Positions 45,959-57,887 of a DNA stretch of 64,000 bases are shown one piece after another (within the stretch, counting starts at the first letter, position 1; each line of letters opens with the position of its first letter). The notes beneath the pieces are model-generated. The model saw only the letters and a list, made by a program, of their open reading frames with translations, was not told the DNA's origin and did no database searches. The stretch is from Ailurus styani (taxonomy: Eukaryota; Chordata; Mammalia; Carnivora; Ailuridae). The stretch spans positions 7,224,362 to 7,288,361 of the forward strand of contig LNAC01000001.1 in assembly GCA_002007465.1 (NCBI GenBank), given 5' to 3'. A program made the position numbers and the translations under genes.

Positions 45959-47668
45959 ATAGTTGCATCTAAAGAGCTTTAGTGTTTTTTGTTTTCTTTC
46001 TTCATAACCTGTACGGAGAATCCGAAGCATCTCTATGTCCAAAGGAAGAAAATGTTCAAGGCAAATACTTTTCTCTATACCTCCTTTTGTCTCCTTGCTT
46101 TCCTGATGCTAATTAGTTGGAATTGGAGGGCAGTTGTTCATCTTGGGTAGTTTACCTCCCCATTTTGAGAAGCCGAATGTTCCACCAGCTTAATCTTCTC
46201 ATTGAAGCTGCCTGATTATTTGCTTGCTTAATTTGGTGTAAGGAATTCAAGAACCTGCCTTTCATTTTGAACTTGGCTTCTTTCAACTGCTCTTCCATGC
46301 AGGAAAAGTTTGAATTACATAAGTACTTAATATGCATTCAACATTGAAAAATATAGTGAATATATGTTGAAATTATAAGACATGCTGCAATACTCAGACT
46401 GATGATTGTCAAATGGGCAAATCATTTTTAGGTGGTGAATGAGGTCATTGAGTCAGGGTGTGGATAAAATGTTGGGCCCCATTTGGAGTATATTCTGTAC
46501 ATAGTGGGAGCCCTCATCTGCTTCACATAGCGAGCTAATATCCCTGGTCTAATTCCTTAAACAATTCCTTTTCCTCCCTAATTTCTCATGCCACCGCCAT
46601 CATTGTGGTATGATTTTGGAATTTCTATTCTGTTTCTTTGATCATCTGATCTATTCTCTTGCCAAAACCACTTGTTTGATCTTTTAGCCGTTCATGAATT
46701 TTATTTTTCATATGAATTTTCACGTCAATTTGTCAAGTTCCTGAAAATGTATTGCTGTGACTTTGATTGGATTGTTTTAAATTTACAGAGGAGCTTGAGG
46801 AACATTGACCTTGGCAACGTTAAGCTCTGCCATTTGTGAATAGGGCACATCACCCCATTTTCTCACACATTCTTTTATGCCTTTACTAAATACAAAAATT
46901 TCTCCATAGAGATCTTGTGCATTCTCTAATAGGCTAATCCCTAGATGCATTATATTTTTGGCTACATTTTTTCAATGAGTTTTTGTTGGAAGAGAGTGAC
47001 TCTGTTGCTTTTGGTGTGTTGATTATGTATCTGGCAAACATAGTGAGTGCTCCTGGTAGTTCTAATGGTCTGTTGGTTCTCTTGGGTTTTTACTTTCTTT
47101 TATGGCTATTGATCTATTCAACTTTTCTATTTCCTCTTGAGCCAATTTTGGCACTTCATTTTTTTTTTCATAGAAATGTATCCACTCAATGCATTTTTAA
47201 GTATTGGCTTATGTTTGTGATAATATCTCTCAAATGTTTATAGTTGTTTGTTATATCTGAGTTGTTTCCTGTTTCTATCTTATGTTTTATATATTTGTAT
47301 TTTAATTGTGTTCATTATTTCTGTTTTGGTCTCGATTTTATTGAATTCTGTCCTATCTATTTACTTAGGTCTTTCTTGTGCTTGAGTTGTTGCTGATTAG
47401 TTTTTCTTTTTCTAGCCCCTTGAGCTAAACTCATTTATTTTTTAATTAATATATTAATGGCTTTGAATTTTCCTCTAAGAACAGCTTTAGCCATGATCTG
47501 TGAATTTTTACATGTAGTATATTCATTATTATTTGGCTTTCTTGGGGCACTTTTGACTATTCAGCATTCTGCATGATTTCCCCTATTCCTGTTACCTCTA
47601 ATTTTTAAAGTGATGGTCTTTTAAACTTTCAGACTTTAAAAAAAGTTATCTTTTACTTGAAAACAACC

Positions 47669-48247
47669 TGTAGGAGGTACAACCTGATGTGGGAAACAAA
47701 AGGAAAAGAAAGAATTAAATTTCCTTAGTAATTACAGCCCATTGACAAGTCCTTGAAACAGGCAGAGTGACCTTCCTATAGGAACCCAGCTACCTTAATG
47801 TTAATACTCTGCAAAGGGCAAAAGGCGATCTTAGCCTGACCCCCAGGATCCTGTGAGTCTAGTTTAACATATAAAAATTCTTTTGGAAACTTCCTTTATC
47901 GATACCCCCCAAGATACGTGTTGGCAATCATCCTCTAAGCATATGACCCACTGATATGCATCTGAAGGGTCTCACGACACAGGTTTTATTAAACAGTCAC
48001 GAAGGACCATTTCCCAACAACACCTAGCCCCCTCAAGGTCCTGGAAACCTTGCTTCCAAAATTCCTTAGAGACTTACACTATCTGTAACCCCTGCCCAAC
48101 TTGAAAGTGTATAATGGGCCACTCCTCATGACCCCGGTGCAGCTCTGTCTGCCCATGGGTCCTGTCCTGGTGCTTTAATAAAGTCATTTATTGGCACCAA
48201 AGACATCTCAAGAATTCTTTCTTGGCCATCAGCTTGGGGTTCCAACA
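47669..48247 (+). mobile_element. Solo LTR of a gammaretrovirus-like endogenous retrovirus
   Basis: About 580 bp starting TGTAGGAGGTACAACC and ending GGGGTTCCAACA. TATAAT lies near 48109 and AATAAA at 48177-48182, followed by GGCACCAAAGACATCTC, the TATA/R/poly-A spacing of class I ERV LTRs. No gag, pol or env and no second LTR are present. A flanking duplication could not be established, so the ends are approximate. Confidence 0.7.
48177..48182 (+). promoter_or_regulatory. Poly-A signal of the LTR
   Basis: AATAAA about 70 nt after the TATA-like box, as expected for a short R region. Confidence 0.6.
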
Positions 48248-48650
48248 ATTTCTACATCATAACCAACCCAGAGGTAAGCATGGCTGAGGAGGTGGCTGAA
48301 GGCAGAGTGGTGACAGCATCTCAGGAGCCCCTGAATCCTGACAGGGAAGTCACCTCCCCCCATTAGTCCATGCTTCTGTTGCAGCAGAAAAAATATTGGA
48401 GTCTGGGGTTGGGGAGAGGCTGCAGATCGCTGAGTCTGTACATCACTGAGTCTGTACGTGCCTGGACCATCCGTGGGGGCCCAGGGCAGCCCACCAGGTC
48501 TGGGTCAGGGTCAGGCTGGTGGAGCCCACAGGGAGAGGGCTGAGGAAGGACGTTCTGCAGCTGTGTCCTGGGGCCCATGCAGGTCAGGCGGCTGGAGCGC
48601 CACACATCTCCAGAGTGAAGCCCATCCGAGGAGAACAGATGTGTGGTTTT

Positions 48651-48859
48651 GGTTTTTTTAAAGATCTAATTAATTAATTAATTAACTAATTAATTAGAGA
48701 GCAAGTGGGGGAGGGGCAGAGGGAGAGAGAGAATCTCAAGCAGACTCTGTGCTGAGCGGGGAGCCCGATGCAGGGCTCCATCTCATGATCCTGAGAGCAC
48801 GACCTGAGCTGAAATCAAGAGTCAGACACTCAACCAACTGAGCCACACTCGGGCGCCCT
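48651..48859 (-). mobile_element. CAN SINE with (TTAA)n tail
   Basis: The tail side has expanded to TTAATTAATTAATTAACTAA. The head complement is CCACACTCGGGCGCCC. Confidence 0.9.
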
Positions 48860-48884
48860 GGACATATGTATTAATAACCACAAC

Positions 48885-49110
48885 AATAGCAGTGAAAGTC
48901 CCTTAATGAGGCCATTTCTGTGCCAACCCCAGTTCTAAGCACTTTACAGGTATCACCACATGTAGTCTTCACGACTGTCCATGTTGTAGGTGCTGTTATC
49001 CTCAGGAGCAGAGGCTGAGGACGAGAGAGGTTCCAAAAGTTGCCTGAGATGATCAGCTAGCAAGGAATAGGGCTGGGATCAAATCCAGAGGCCGGTTGGC
49101 CCTGGGTCCC
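48885..49110 (-). repeat. MIR relic, antisense
   Basis: TTCTAAGCACTTTACAGGTA, GTAGGTGCTGTTATCCTCAG and GGGCTGGGATCAAATCCAGA follow the antisense MIR order closely. Confidence 0.82.
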
Positions 49111-49352
49111 TGCTCACAGCCACTGTGCAGTCTTGCTTCTCGCAAAGGGACTGAGTGAAGCCTCAACACTTTCTGCAGAGTGAGGGGCTCCCTCTGCTGC
49201 TTCTGTGAGGAGTCCAGGTCCAGGTTGTCCCTTTCTGGTCCCTGCAGCAGAGGCTGATACTTCGGTTCCTAGCTAGATGGAGTGGTTTCCTCTTGAGGAA
49301 GCTGGTTGTTTTCTATGTATTTGGCCTTGAAAGAAGTGAGAGTGATGCTTCT

Positions 49353-49555
49353 TTTTTTTTTTTTTTAAAGATTTTATTTATTTATTTGACACAGAGAGAG
49401 ATCAGATCACAAGTAGGCAGAGAGGCAGGCAGAGAGAGGAGGAAGCAGGCTCCCCACTGAGCAGAGAGCCTGATGCGGGCCTCGATCCCAGGACCCTGAG
49501 ATCATGACCTGAGCCAAAGGCAGAGGCTTTAACCCACTGAGCCACCCAGGCGCCC
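49353..49555 (-). mobile_element. Young CAN SINE with exact target-site duplication
   Basis: GAGAGTGATGCTTCT flanks it exactly (49338-49352 and 49556-49570). It has the AAGTAGGCAGAGAGGCAGGC and GGCTTTAACCCACTGAGCC boxes of the young subfamily. Confidence 0.97.
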
Positions 49556-49878
49556 GAGAGTGATGCTTCTGATTCTTGACAGGTCACACGCTGTTCAGGA
49601 ATCCAGCTTGTATCTAAAGGCCTAACTCAGACTGGCTTCAACATAACATGGGATATTATTGGTGATTACTGGTGTCAGGAATGGTTTGATCCAGGGCTCA
49701 AATGATAAAATCGGGGCCTAGCTTCTTCTCTCTTGTCCTTTCTCGGCTCTGCTTCCTTGGTGTTGACATATTTTCAGGCAGATTCTTTCTTCATGGGCAC
49801 AGAATGGTTGCCTGGGGCTATACCCATCCTTATTTGGGTATAGCAGGAAAAATCCAGTCTCTTCTAAGTTGCTTTTTT

Positions 49879-50094
49879 TTTTTTTTTTAAGGATTTTGTT
49901 TATTTATCTGAGAGGGTGAGAGAGCAAGCGAGAGTGCATGTATGAGCAGGGGGAAGGGGCAGAGGGAGAGGGAGAAGCAGACTCCCCAGTGAGCAGGGCG
50001 CCTGATGCCGGACTCCATCTCAGGACCCTGGGATCACAACCTGAGCTGAAGGCACATGCATATGGTTTCACCACCTGAGCCACCCAGGTGACCC
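49879..50094 (-). mobile_element. CAN SINE with target-site duplication
   Basis: TCTAAGTTGCTTTTTT flanks it at 49863-49878 and 50095-50110. Confidence 0.95.
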
Positions 50095-50110
50095 TCTAAG
50101 TTGCTTTTTT

Positions 50111-51518
50111 ATGAAGAAGTGGTCTCACTGATTGTGAATGGCCTAGGTTCTCATGCCTGAACCAATTATTGAATCCAGGGAAGGTGGAACTTGCTGATTA
50201 GCTTGCGAAAGTAAGCCCCACCCCCGGGATCAGGAGAAGACCAGGCAGACATCCTCTGCGAGTGGGTCTAACCAATGACTGATTAGGGTCCGTGCTAAGA
50301 ATGGGGACCTGGCAGTGCTTTCCTTTACGTGTCCTTACCCAGCGTGGGAGTTTTAAGTTTGAGTTGGTGTGTTTGTCTATTCTGGTGTGCTTATAGCCCT
50401 TGTTTTTGCTTCTTTGTTCTTTAAGCTGCAAAACCGTTTTCAGCCAGGATTTGGGTGGGAGTCCAACACAAAGCAGATGTGATCAAGACAGAGGAGATAG
50501 AAATCAGTGTTTGTTCTCTTGCATTTCGTTCCGTCCCCTGCTCTAAGACGTCTCAGGCAGCTGTGTTCTCTTGTCTCGGGCCACTTGTTGCCTGAAGACC
50601 ATGCCTCTCCCTGGCCCTTTGTTGGGCTCACTGAGGTGGTGCGGGGGGCTCTCCCAGAGGGACCCCGGGCCTGAGGGGCAGCGGCCATGGGAGGGGGGGC
50701 TGGGAAGGAGAGTCCTCTCTGGGTGCTGTGGGGCTGCGTGTCCTCTGTTTGCCCTTTCTGTCCCTCCCACCTGCTCTGGGCCCCCGGAAGGGGACGCTTG
50801 GGGATGGCCTCAGGGCTCTCCTGGCCCCTGGCTTCCAGGTGGTTTGGCCCGTGGAAGGGAGGAGATGGAGGTGAGTGGTTATTCCCGGATCTCTCCCTCT
50901 GGGGCCTCTGAGGGTCTTAGCTTCTGTTCGGCAGCCCCCTTCACAATCTGTGTGGCAGGTTCTGAAAATCACGCCCTCCCCTCACCCCTTGGGTAAGCTT
51001 GAGTCTTCTACCTGGTTTTCTACCCTCAGCCCACGTCTTTGTAAATGGCCTCTTTATGAGCCTTACCCAAATCACCCAATTTGATGGGCCACAGTCTCCT
51101 GTCAGGCCCCTGACTGATTCAGGGATGGCACAGGGGTCCCAACAGCAGCGGACACCTAGGCCCCATGCCTGCAGTGTCCTGAGAGGTGGCAGGGTCTTGG
51201 GCAGTGACCAACTTGTACCTCTGGTCACCGGCTGCCTGGCTTTGGCAAAGATACCCCCCATTACCCCATGCAGCATGGGGACAGGTAAACTTCTTGCCTC
51301 TGACGGAACCATGGTAGACTCCGAACTCACAGCAGGCACAGTGGGTACTGGAGGCCTGTTCCCCACCTGTTCTGCTCTGGGTAACCTCTTGGGCCTTTGT
51401 GCAAGACCCTTAGGAGACTGACATAGGGTTGTCAGAAAAGATGAAGGACACCCAATCAAATATGAATTTCAGATAAACATGAATATTTTAGTATATCTCA
51501 AGTATTTCATGAGATTAC
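50111..51518. other. Intergenic, no gene seen
   Basis: Unique GC-rich sequence. Overlapping frames of 100-170 codons on both strands lack recognisable domains. Confidence 0.5.
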
Positions 51519-51727
51519 TTTTTTTTTTTTAAGATTTTACTTATTTATTTGACACAGAGAGAGAGAGAGATTACAAGTAGGCAGAGAGGCAGGCAGAGAG
51601 ACAGGGAGAGGAGGAAGCAGGCTCCCTGCTGAGCAGAGAGCCCGATGCGGGCCTCGATCCCAGGACGCTGAGATCATGACCTGAGCCGAAAGCAGAGGCT
51701 TTAACCCACTGAGCCACCCAGGCGCCC
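51519..51727 (-). mobile_element. Young CAN SINE
   Basis: TCATGAGAT (51508-51516) and TCATGGGAT (51728-51736) flank it. Its segment 51607-51662 recurs exactly at 52376-52431. Confidence 0.95.
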
Positions 51728-52179
51728 TCATGGGATATACTTGTACTAAAAAATATTTTTTATTCATCCGGGCATCTGATATTTTTATTTGCTACATCTG
51801 GCAACTCAGGTCAGAGAGGGAGCCCTGATAATGACCGAGTGAATTTGCCACTAGTCCAGAGGAATGGGAGCATGGGGCCAGATTTAATTTGCTTTTGAAA
51901 AATATGAAGTGTCATTTCTTAGTGCCTTTGTCAGTGGAGTAAAGCCCATGCTGAACCAGCATGCCCCGCCGGGAGCAAGCAGGATGTGGGGATGAGGCAC
52001 TGTCTGTCCAGACCCTGTCCCCTGCCCGCCCAGGGGCCCCCGGGGAATCTCAGAGACAGACCCCCAGGAGCGCCGAGAAGGGCACCAACAAGTCACACCC
52101 ACATTTCATGCCAGGAAATCAAGCTGTCAATTACTTTATGATATTTTGTCCTTTTGTTCCTAGAACACTTTTTCTCCCT

Positions 52180-52625
52180 GATTTCTGAAGTAACACAGGC
52201 TCTTTGCTGAAAACTGGCAAATATGGAGAAAGATAAAGAAGAAACGACCGACCACTCCTTACCCACCTTTCAGAGACAGCCAATGGGTTTTGTGTACAGC
52301 CTTATGTTATATTTCCATACGTGTATATACGTATCGGTTATATTTTGAAGATAAAACTTGCGTCCTACTTTACACAGAGGAGGAAGCAGGCTCCCTGCTG
52401 AGCAGAGAGCCCGATGCGGGCCTCGATCCCAATAATTTATTATCCCAATAATTTTATATTAATTATTAATTATTATATTTTATCATTTGCTTTTTCACTT
52501 AGTAATAGAAAGGGAATCCTTTCCCATTATCCCAGTCATTAAGTTTATGGCTGGATCATAGTCCATCTTATTAATGGGGCACGATAGGTCAATTATTTTA
52601 ATTACCTCCGTCAGAGGGTTTTAGT
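52180..52625 (-). repeat. Ancient LINE relic with a SINE patch inside
   Basis: Antisense LINE-like text (TATGTTATATTTCCATACGT, TTTATGGCTGGATCATAGTC, TAGGTCAATTATTTTAATTA). An L2-like antisense tail follows at about 52630-52690. Confidence 0.5.
52376..52431 (-). mobile_element. 56-bp internal CAN SINE segment, no head or tail
   Basis: Identical over 56 bp to 51607-51662 of the SINE about 770 bp upstream. It has neither the tRNA head nor the A-rich tail, so it is not a normal truncated insertion. The 13 bp ATCCCAATAATTT is then repeated at 52426 and 52442. Confidence 0.9.
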
Positions 52626-53309
52626 AGAATCAGTCCATTCACTCATTCGTCCCATGTGCACTCATTGGACACCTACAACACACTGATGGGAGGACCTGAG
52701 GTCCCCGGTGCTGACCGCTGGCCTCTGTCTGCCCAGGCTGTGGGCAGGTGCCCGACGTGCCACGAGTTGCGCGTGGAGCTTGGTTGTCAGCGGCGTCTTC
52801 TAGCCCCCTGGAGACTGTTTCTGCAAAGCCTTGGCCTTTTGAACTCTAAATAGTCGTGGGCAATAATGAGAGAGATGAGCCTTATTCTTCTTCCATGTGA
52901 TCTTAGAAAACCATAAAAACTTCACCGTAAAAAAATTAATAAAAAGCAACACGATGATTCATCCACCACCAGAGTTTACACTTCCGATTTTTATCCCACA
53001 GCTGCCTCCCCTGAGAAAATAAAATATGCTTCTAATTAGCTGAGCTTTTAAAAAGAAAGCTGAGCGCTGGGCTTTTTGAAGGCTGTTTGGTGTGGGGAAC
53101 GGGCTGGGCTATCCGTGTTTGCAGGCCACTGAGGCGCCCAGGGGTCTGTCTCAGAGAGGGGCCAGAGGAACACAACACGGTCCTGCCCGCTGACCACCTG
53201 CTCGTCACCCTCATGGACCTCATGGGGCCATACTGCTGTCCTAAAATGGAAGGAATGCTCCACTCCCAAGGAACACGCTATTCCTTCTAGCTCTGCTCCC
53301 TTTGCCTGG

Positions 53310-53400
53310 AAGCAAAGCGATGTCTGAGCCTCAGTGCCTGCATCTGAGAAATGGGCATAATTATAGCTACCCGGAAGGGCCACAGTGAGAATGAGGTGAC
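53310..53400 (+). repeat. MIR-like relic
   Basis: GAGCCTCAGTGCCTGCATCT followed by GAGAAATGGGCATAATTATA. Confidence 0.6.
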
Positions 53401-54523
53401 GTGTTGGTGCCCTGAGATCCTAATTCCTTCCCACCCCCCATCTGTCTCGCCTACGGGAGTTTCCTCCGAGCCTGTGAGTTCTGCCTTGGTTGGACTTCTC
53501 CGGCCCCCATCCTTCCTGCTTCGCCTTCCAGAAGAGACCGGGACTGGGGGATTGTGTATTTGGGAGTGGAGACCTGAGCCAGGGAGGGAGCTTTCCTGAG
53601 GGGTGAGGGGGCGGAGGCTTACCAGTAACTGGTGGAGCAGTGCCCCCAAGGATCCTCAGTTCCCATAGTGCTCTGGGCTCACGGTGCTTGTGGGGGAACA
53701 TGCTCCCTGGCCCCAGGCCCTCTCAGCAGCCAGGGCTGCAGCGTCGGGGGGGCGGGGTCTGGGTATTCCCTTGACTGGCTCAGGGCTGGCTGCAGTTATG
53801 TTGGGTGCAGCAGTGCAGCTGAGGCGAAGGCTGGAACAGCAGCAGGGGACCCCAGGAGCTAGGCGGGAGGAGACCGTGGCATCCAAGCCTGCTCTCTCCC
53901 CATGTCCCTTGGCGGTGGATTAGATTCCTTCCACTGTCTTCAGCTCCTCTTTGATAATTTGCCTGTTTCAGCAGAGCTCAGGAGCATAGGGAAAAGGATC
54001 TCATTTTCCTTCCTGGGGCTGCTGGCAGTGGATGGAAGCTGGGTGGGCTGGCAGCCAGCTTGTTTTCTCCAGGCCGCAGGGCCCTGGGGGTGGGGGTCGG
54101 GGGGTGCCCTAGGGCCCAGCTGGGGATACAGTGGGGGGTGAGGCCCTGCTGCTCTGGGGTTAACCCTGATGCTCAGCCCCTGCTGGGTGAGGCCTGCCAG
54201 CCTCCTCTACTCCCCATACCCAGCCCTGCCCCGGCCTCAGCTGGCCTCTGCGGTAGGCACATGGTTTGAAGCCCAGTGTTGGTGGGTGTAAGGAAAGCCT
54301 CCCTCCTGCACCCCTAAACCCATGTGTGTGTTTGGAAGGTGCTGGCACAGCTGAGAGAGGAGTTGTAAAAAAGTCAGACAAGTTCGAGCTTATGAAGTCT
54401 GCACCGAAAATACAAACGTGGAGGGGAAGACAGGCTGGGGGCGTCCATCTCAGGTGGAGGATGGTGTGCGATCCTGACAGCTGGGTGTGGGGGCAGAGCC
54501 TCACAGCTGAGCAGCTGCTGGTG

Positions 54524-54563
54524 GGGTGTGCGTGTGTGCGTGTGTATGTGTGTGTGTGTGTGT
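54524..54563. repeat. (GTGT/GCGT)n low-complexity tract
   Basis: Alternating purine-pyrimidine with CG interruptions. Confidence 0.85.
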
Positions 54564-54870
54564 GAGGACGCGGCCACTGGGAAACCAACTTCATTCGAAG
54601 ACATAGACTTTGAATTTTGTCTTCAGCTCAGTTTGGGTAGGAAAAGAGGATGGTGTTCAAGGAGGCCTGTCTGAAACGTGAAGGCTTACAGAGGGGACGG
54701 GACGTGTTCTTGGGTGTCTCCCTCCACGCCCCCCCAGCCAGGGGACACCTTGATGTGAGTGTGTGTGGTTGCTTTATGGAAGCCTTGCTTTCCAGAAGAA
54801 GTCAAAATGTGGTTTGATTGCGAAGAAAACTTGATGACTTTTCCAGATTGCATCTAGGGGGCTAAGGGAG

Positions 54871-54918
54871 CTCTATCTCTCTATCTATCTGTCTGTCTGT
54901 CTATCTGTCTGTCTATCA
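54871..54918. repeat. Compound (TCTA)/(TCTG) tetranucleotide microsatellite
   Basis: Mixed CTAT and CTGT tetramers, about 11 units. Confidence 0.92.
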
Positions 54919-55998
54919 TCTAGCCACCTCTCCATCTATCCTTCCAGCTACTTAGATATCTACAAACATCTCTTTATAAAAAATACATGGATACAGGTTT
55001 GTAACAGAATCTTAGTGTATAAGGAAGGTGAGGCCAGTGGCCTGAATAATCTTATTTACATTTTTCTATTTCTTCAGGCATTAGTTGATTCGAGAAAGAG
55101 TTTGCAGGAGGTAAACATGGAAGATGTGGTCCCGTCCGGGCGCTGGGAGGCGATTCTGGGAGTGCCGGGGAGGACTTCTGAGAGGGAGAGATGTGACTGT
55201 GGAGATTGTCTCCATCTGGTCCACGAGGCTGGGAGGCACTGGCAAGGCCCCCGACTGGACCTGCACCTGGAGCGTCGGGCCTCGTCACGATGGGGAGCAG
55301 GCCGTGAGAAGTCCCTGAGGCTTACCCAGTCCGTGACCTAAACACGGGTGTGTGTGCGTGTTTGGACCAGAGCGTGTCCATCTGGGAACTTAGTGCTGCG
55401 TAATGACAGCTCACGGTGAGGACCGAGCGAAGGTTCTGAGGTCACCCCGGGTCAGAGAGTGGGTGGCCCGGCGAGGTCAAGGTCCTCAGAGGTGGGGGCT
55501 CTCACACCTTTCTTGGCTGCAGAGCCTCAGGCTTGGGCAAGGCACCACCTCCCTTGCTAGCCCGCTTTTGGGGATTGAGGTCAAGGAGTCAGATGGAGAA
55601 ATGTCTGTGGGCGTTGGAAGTGGGAGTCTGAGGCCCCTGGTTCGGGTGTCCGTCAGAGGAGGTCTGGAGCCGCTGGGCTAGCCAGGGCCAGGGCGGGCCT
55701 GCCAGCTGTGGGGTGTGTGTGCTCTGTGGCCCAGCGTGGCCAGAGCTGGCAGGGTGCCCAAAGCCGAGACGATGAAGGGAGTCTGCCCAGGGAGGGGCCT
55801 ACTCAGAAGAGGGTTAGGGATGGACCACGAGGGAACCCTGACATTTGAGGGGCAGTGCTAGGGAGATGGCGGGAGAGACGGGGAGGGAGCAGCTGGTGGG
55901 GGAAGAGAGGAGGAGTGTGCCCAGGCCTGGGAACCTAGGAGGAGTAATTTCTAGATCTCAGGGCAGTGGGTGTCTGCAAACTGTGAACTGAAGTTGTT

Positions 55999-56204
55999 TT
56001 TTTCCCCATATGTATATGGAAAAAAAATATATTTATTTATTTGACAGATACCCACAGAGCATAAGCAAGGGGAGCGGCAGGCAGAAGAAGAGGGAGAAGC
56101 AGGCTCTCCACTGAGCAAAGAGCCCAACCCGGGCCTGATCCCAGGACCTGACCATGACCTGAGCCGAAGGCAGATGCTTCACCGACGAAGCTGCCCGGGT
56201 GCCC
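55999..56204 (-). mobile_element. CAN SINE with target-site duplication
   Basis: CTGAAGTTGTT flanks it at 55988-55998 and 56205-56215. This is the last SINE in the window. Confidence 0.93.
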
Positions 56205-57875
56205 CTGAAGTTGTTCTGACCGCTTTACAGAGGTGCTTGGGACCAACCAGCGTGCTCTTCATTTCTGGGGCTCGGGAGCTGCCCAGACCCTTGTTTCTGC
56301 CCAGCCCGGAGAGGCACGAGAAGCTTCCCTGCAGAGGTCTTCTGTCCCATCCTGCATGGCTCCGAGCAGGCCAGCAGCCCCCGAGGAGTCAGGGGGAGTC
56401 CAGATGGACAGGGCGACACAGAGGCGTTACTCCGGCTCGTGTGTCTCCCGTAGGGAGCCCGGGATCGGCCAGGCATTCTAGGCGTTTTTTTGAGGGGACA
56501 CTCAAGGCCAAAAGGAGGGAGGGTAGGAGCGTGGTCGTCCTCAGGGCCCAGAGGGAGGCAAAGCCGGGGGCGGGGACCTGACCCACCTGTGATGACGGAG
56601 CAGGGGGGTGGCTGTCAGGATGCGGCCAGTGCTGGTCACAGCTGCTGACAGATGTTCAGCCCTGTCCTGGCCACAGGTGGACAAGAACACGGGCCCGCTG
56701 TGCATGAGGTCTGGCTGCTTTTTGCTAAGGGTGTCGGTTTCCACAAAGGCAACTGCTCTCATTACCCCAGACCCCCTCCCTGCGGCGCTTAGGGGCTTTG
56801 ACCTTGAGGGGCATCCTACGAAGCCCTGGTTACAGGGGGCCGCCGGTGGCCCCCGGCGCTGCCCGAGCCAGTCGTGAGCCCGCCAGCGTGTGTGTTTGGG
56901 GGAGTGCGGAAGACAGAGGGAAACCCAGCCTGGCTCAGAGTGGGCCGAGGCTTCCCTGCGAAGCAGGACACGGGAGAGCCGATGGCTGTTTCGATAGGTG
57001 CAGGGGAGTGGCGTGTGGGATAAGAGTCCTGGAGGGGGGAGGCTGGGAAGTCAGAACAGAGGACCCCCACGCGGCACTCGGCCCGAGGCTGACTCCCGGG
57101 TCATTAGACAGGTGTCTGTGCAGGGAGCCGGGGCCCTCTCTTGTGGCCAGGGCCGTGGCTCTGGGGTCTACTGCTTCTTTTGGTTGTCTTGTTGGAGAGG
57201 CAGTGACCCCTGGGAGCAGAGGACTGTGCGTATAGAGACATTTGTTTGGAGGAAGGCAGAGGACAGGAGGCGCTGTGGGCCACCACGCTTCTGGATCTGC
57301 TGTGCTTACCGATCTGTCGATGAGGAATTTTTTCCTGAGTTGACGCTCAGGAAGATCTATAAATAGATCTGTAATAATTTCTGGCGCTGTTTAAGGTTGA
57401 ACCCCAAAGGGACTCCCGTGAAGCTTTCCGGCTGACAAGGCCACAGGGTGTCCGCAGCCTGGAGTGAGAGCACGCACCCACCGCAGGGCTCTAGAGGTGT
57501 CTGTCTCTCAGCAGCCGGGATTCTGGCGCGTAGCTGGGTGTGGATGGTTTTCCTGAAAATATTTGCTCCGCAGCCATTCCCTGCACCCAGAAAACTCAAG
57601 AGGGACCAGTGCTGACTCTGTGACGTGATCATGGGGCCTCGGGGTGATGTCATAATGCTGGGATACAGGGACACTGTGAACTCCGAGGCGTGATTCCCCT
57701 GAGTCAGACCTGCAGGGGCTGGTAGGCCTGTGGCTTTGACCTGGAAGGAGATCCTTCCTGCTGGCCAGTCCCGCTCTTTGTCTTATTCCCCTCTGCTTGC
57801 CCACCTGGCCGGGTGGGGCTCATCTCGGTGGGTCCCTGGCATTCCTTGTCTTCTGGGTCTTGGTGGTGGGGGTGG

Positions 57876-57887
57876 NNNNNNNNNNNN
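57876..57887. other. Assembly gap (12 N)
   Basis: Short run of N inside a G-rich stretch (GGTGGTGGGGGTGG before, GGGCGGGCGG after). Confidence 1.

Larger units (their letters stand above)
44890..47610 (-). mobile_element. Ancient LINE-1, antisense, about 2.7 kb
   Basis: ORF2 antisense landmarks in order: GATTTGTAGGAGTTACTTAT, TTTGATGAAGTTGAATCTGT, GCTGTGACTTTGATTGGATT, AATGGCTTTGAATTTTCCTC. Interrupted by a gap and two SINEs. The RT frame is full of stops on the minus strand. Confidence 0.8.
52700..55997. other. Intergenic, no gene seen
   Basis: Includes a non-repetitive AT-rich stretch at 52895-53045, a MIR piece at 53310-53400, low-complexity GTGTG at 54524-54563 and a TCTA/TCTG repeat at 54871-54918. 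No coding exon recognised. Confidence 0.5.
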
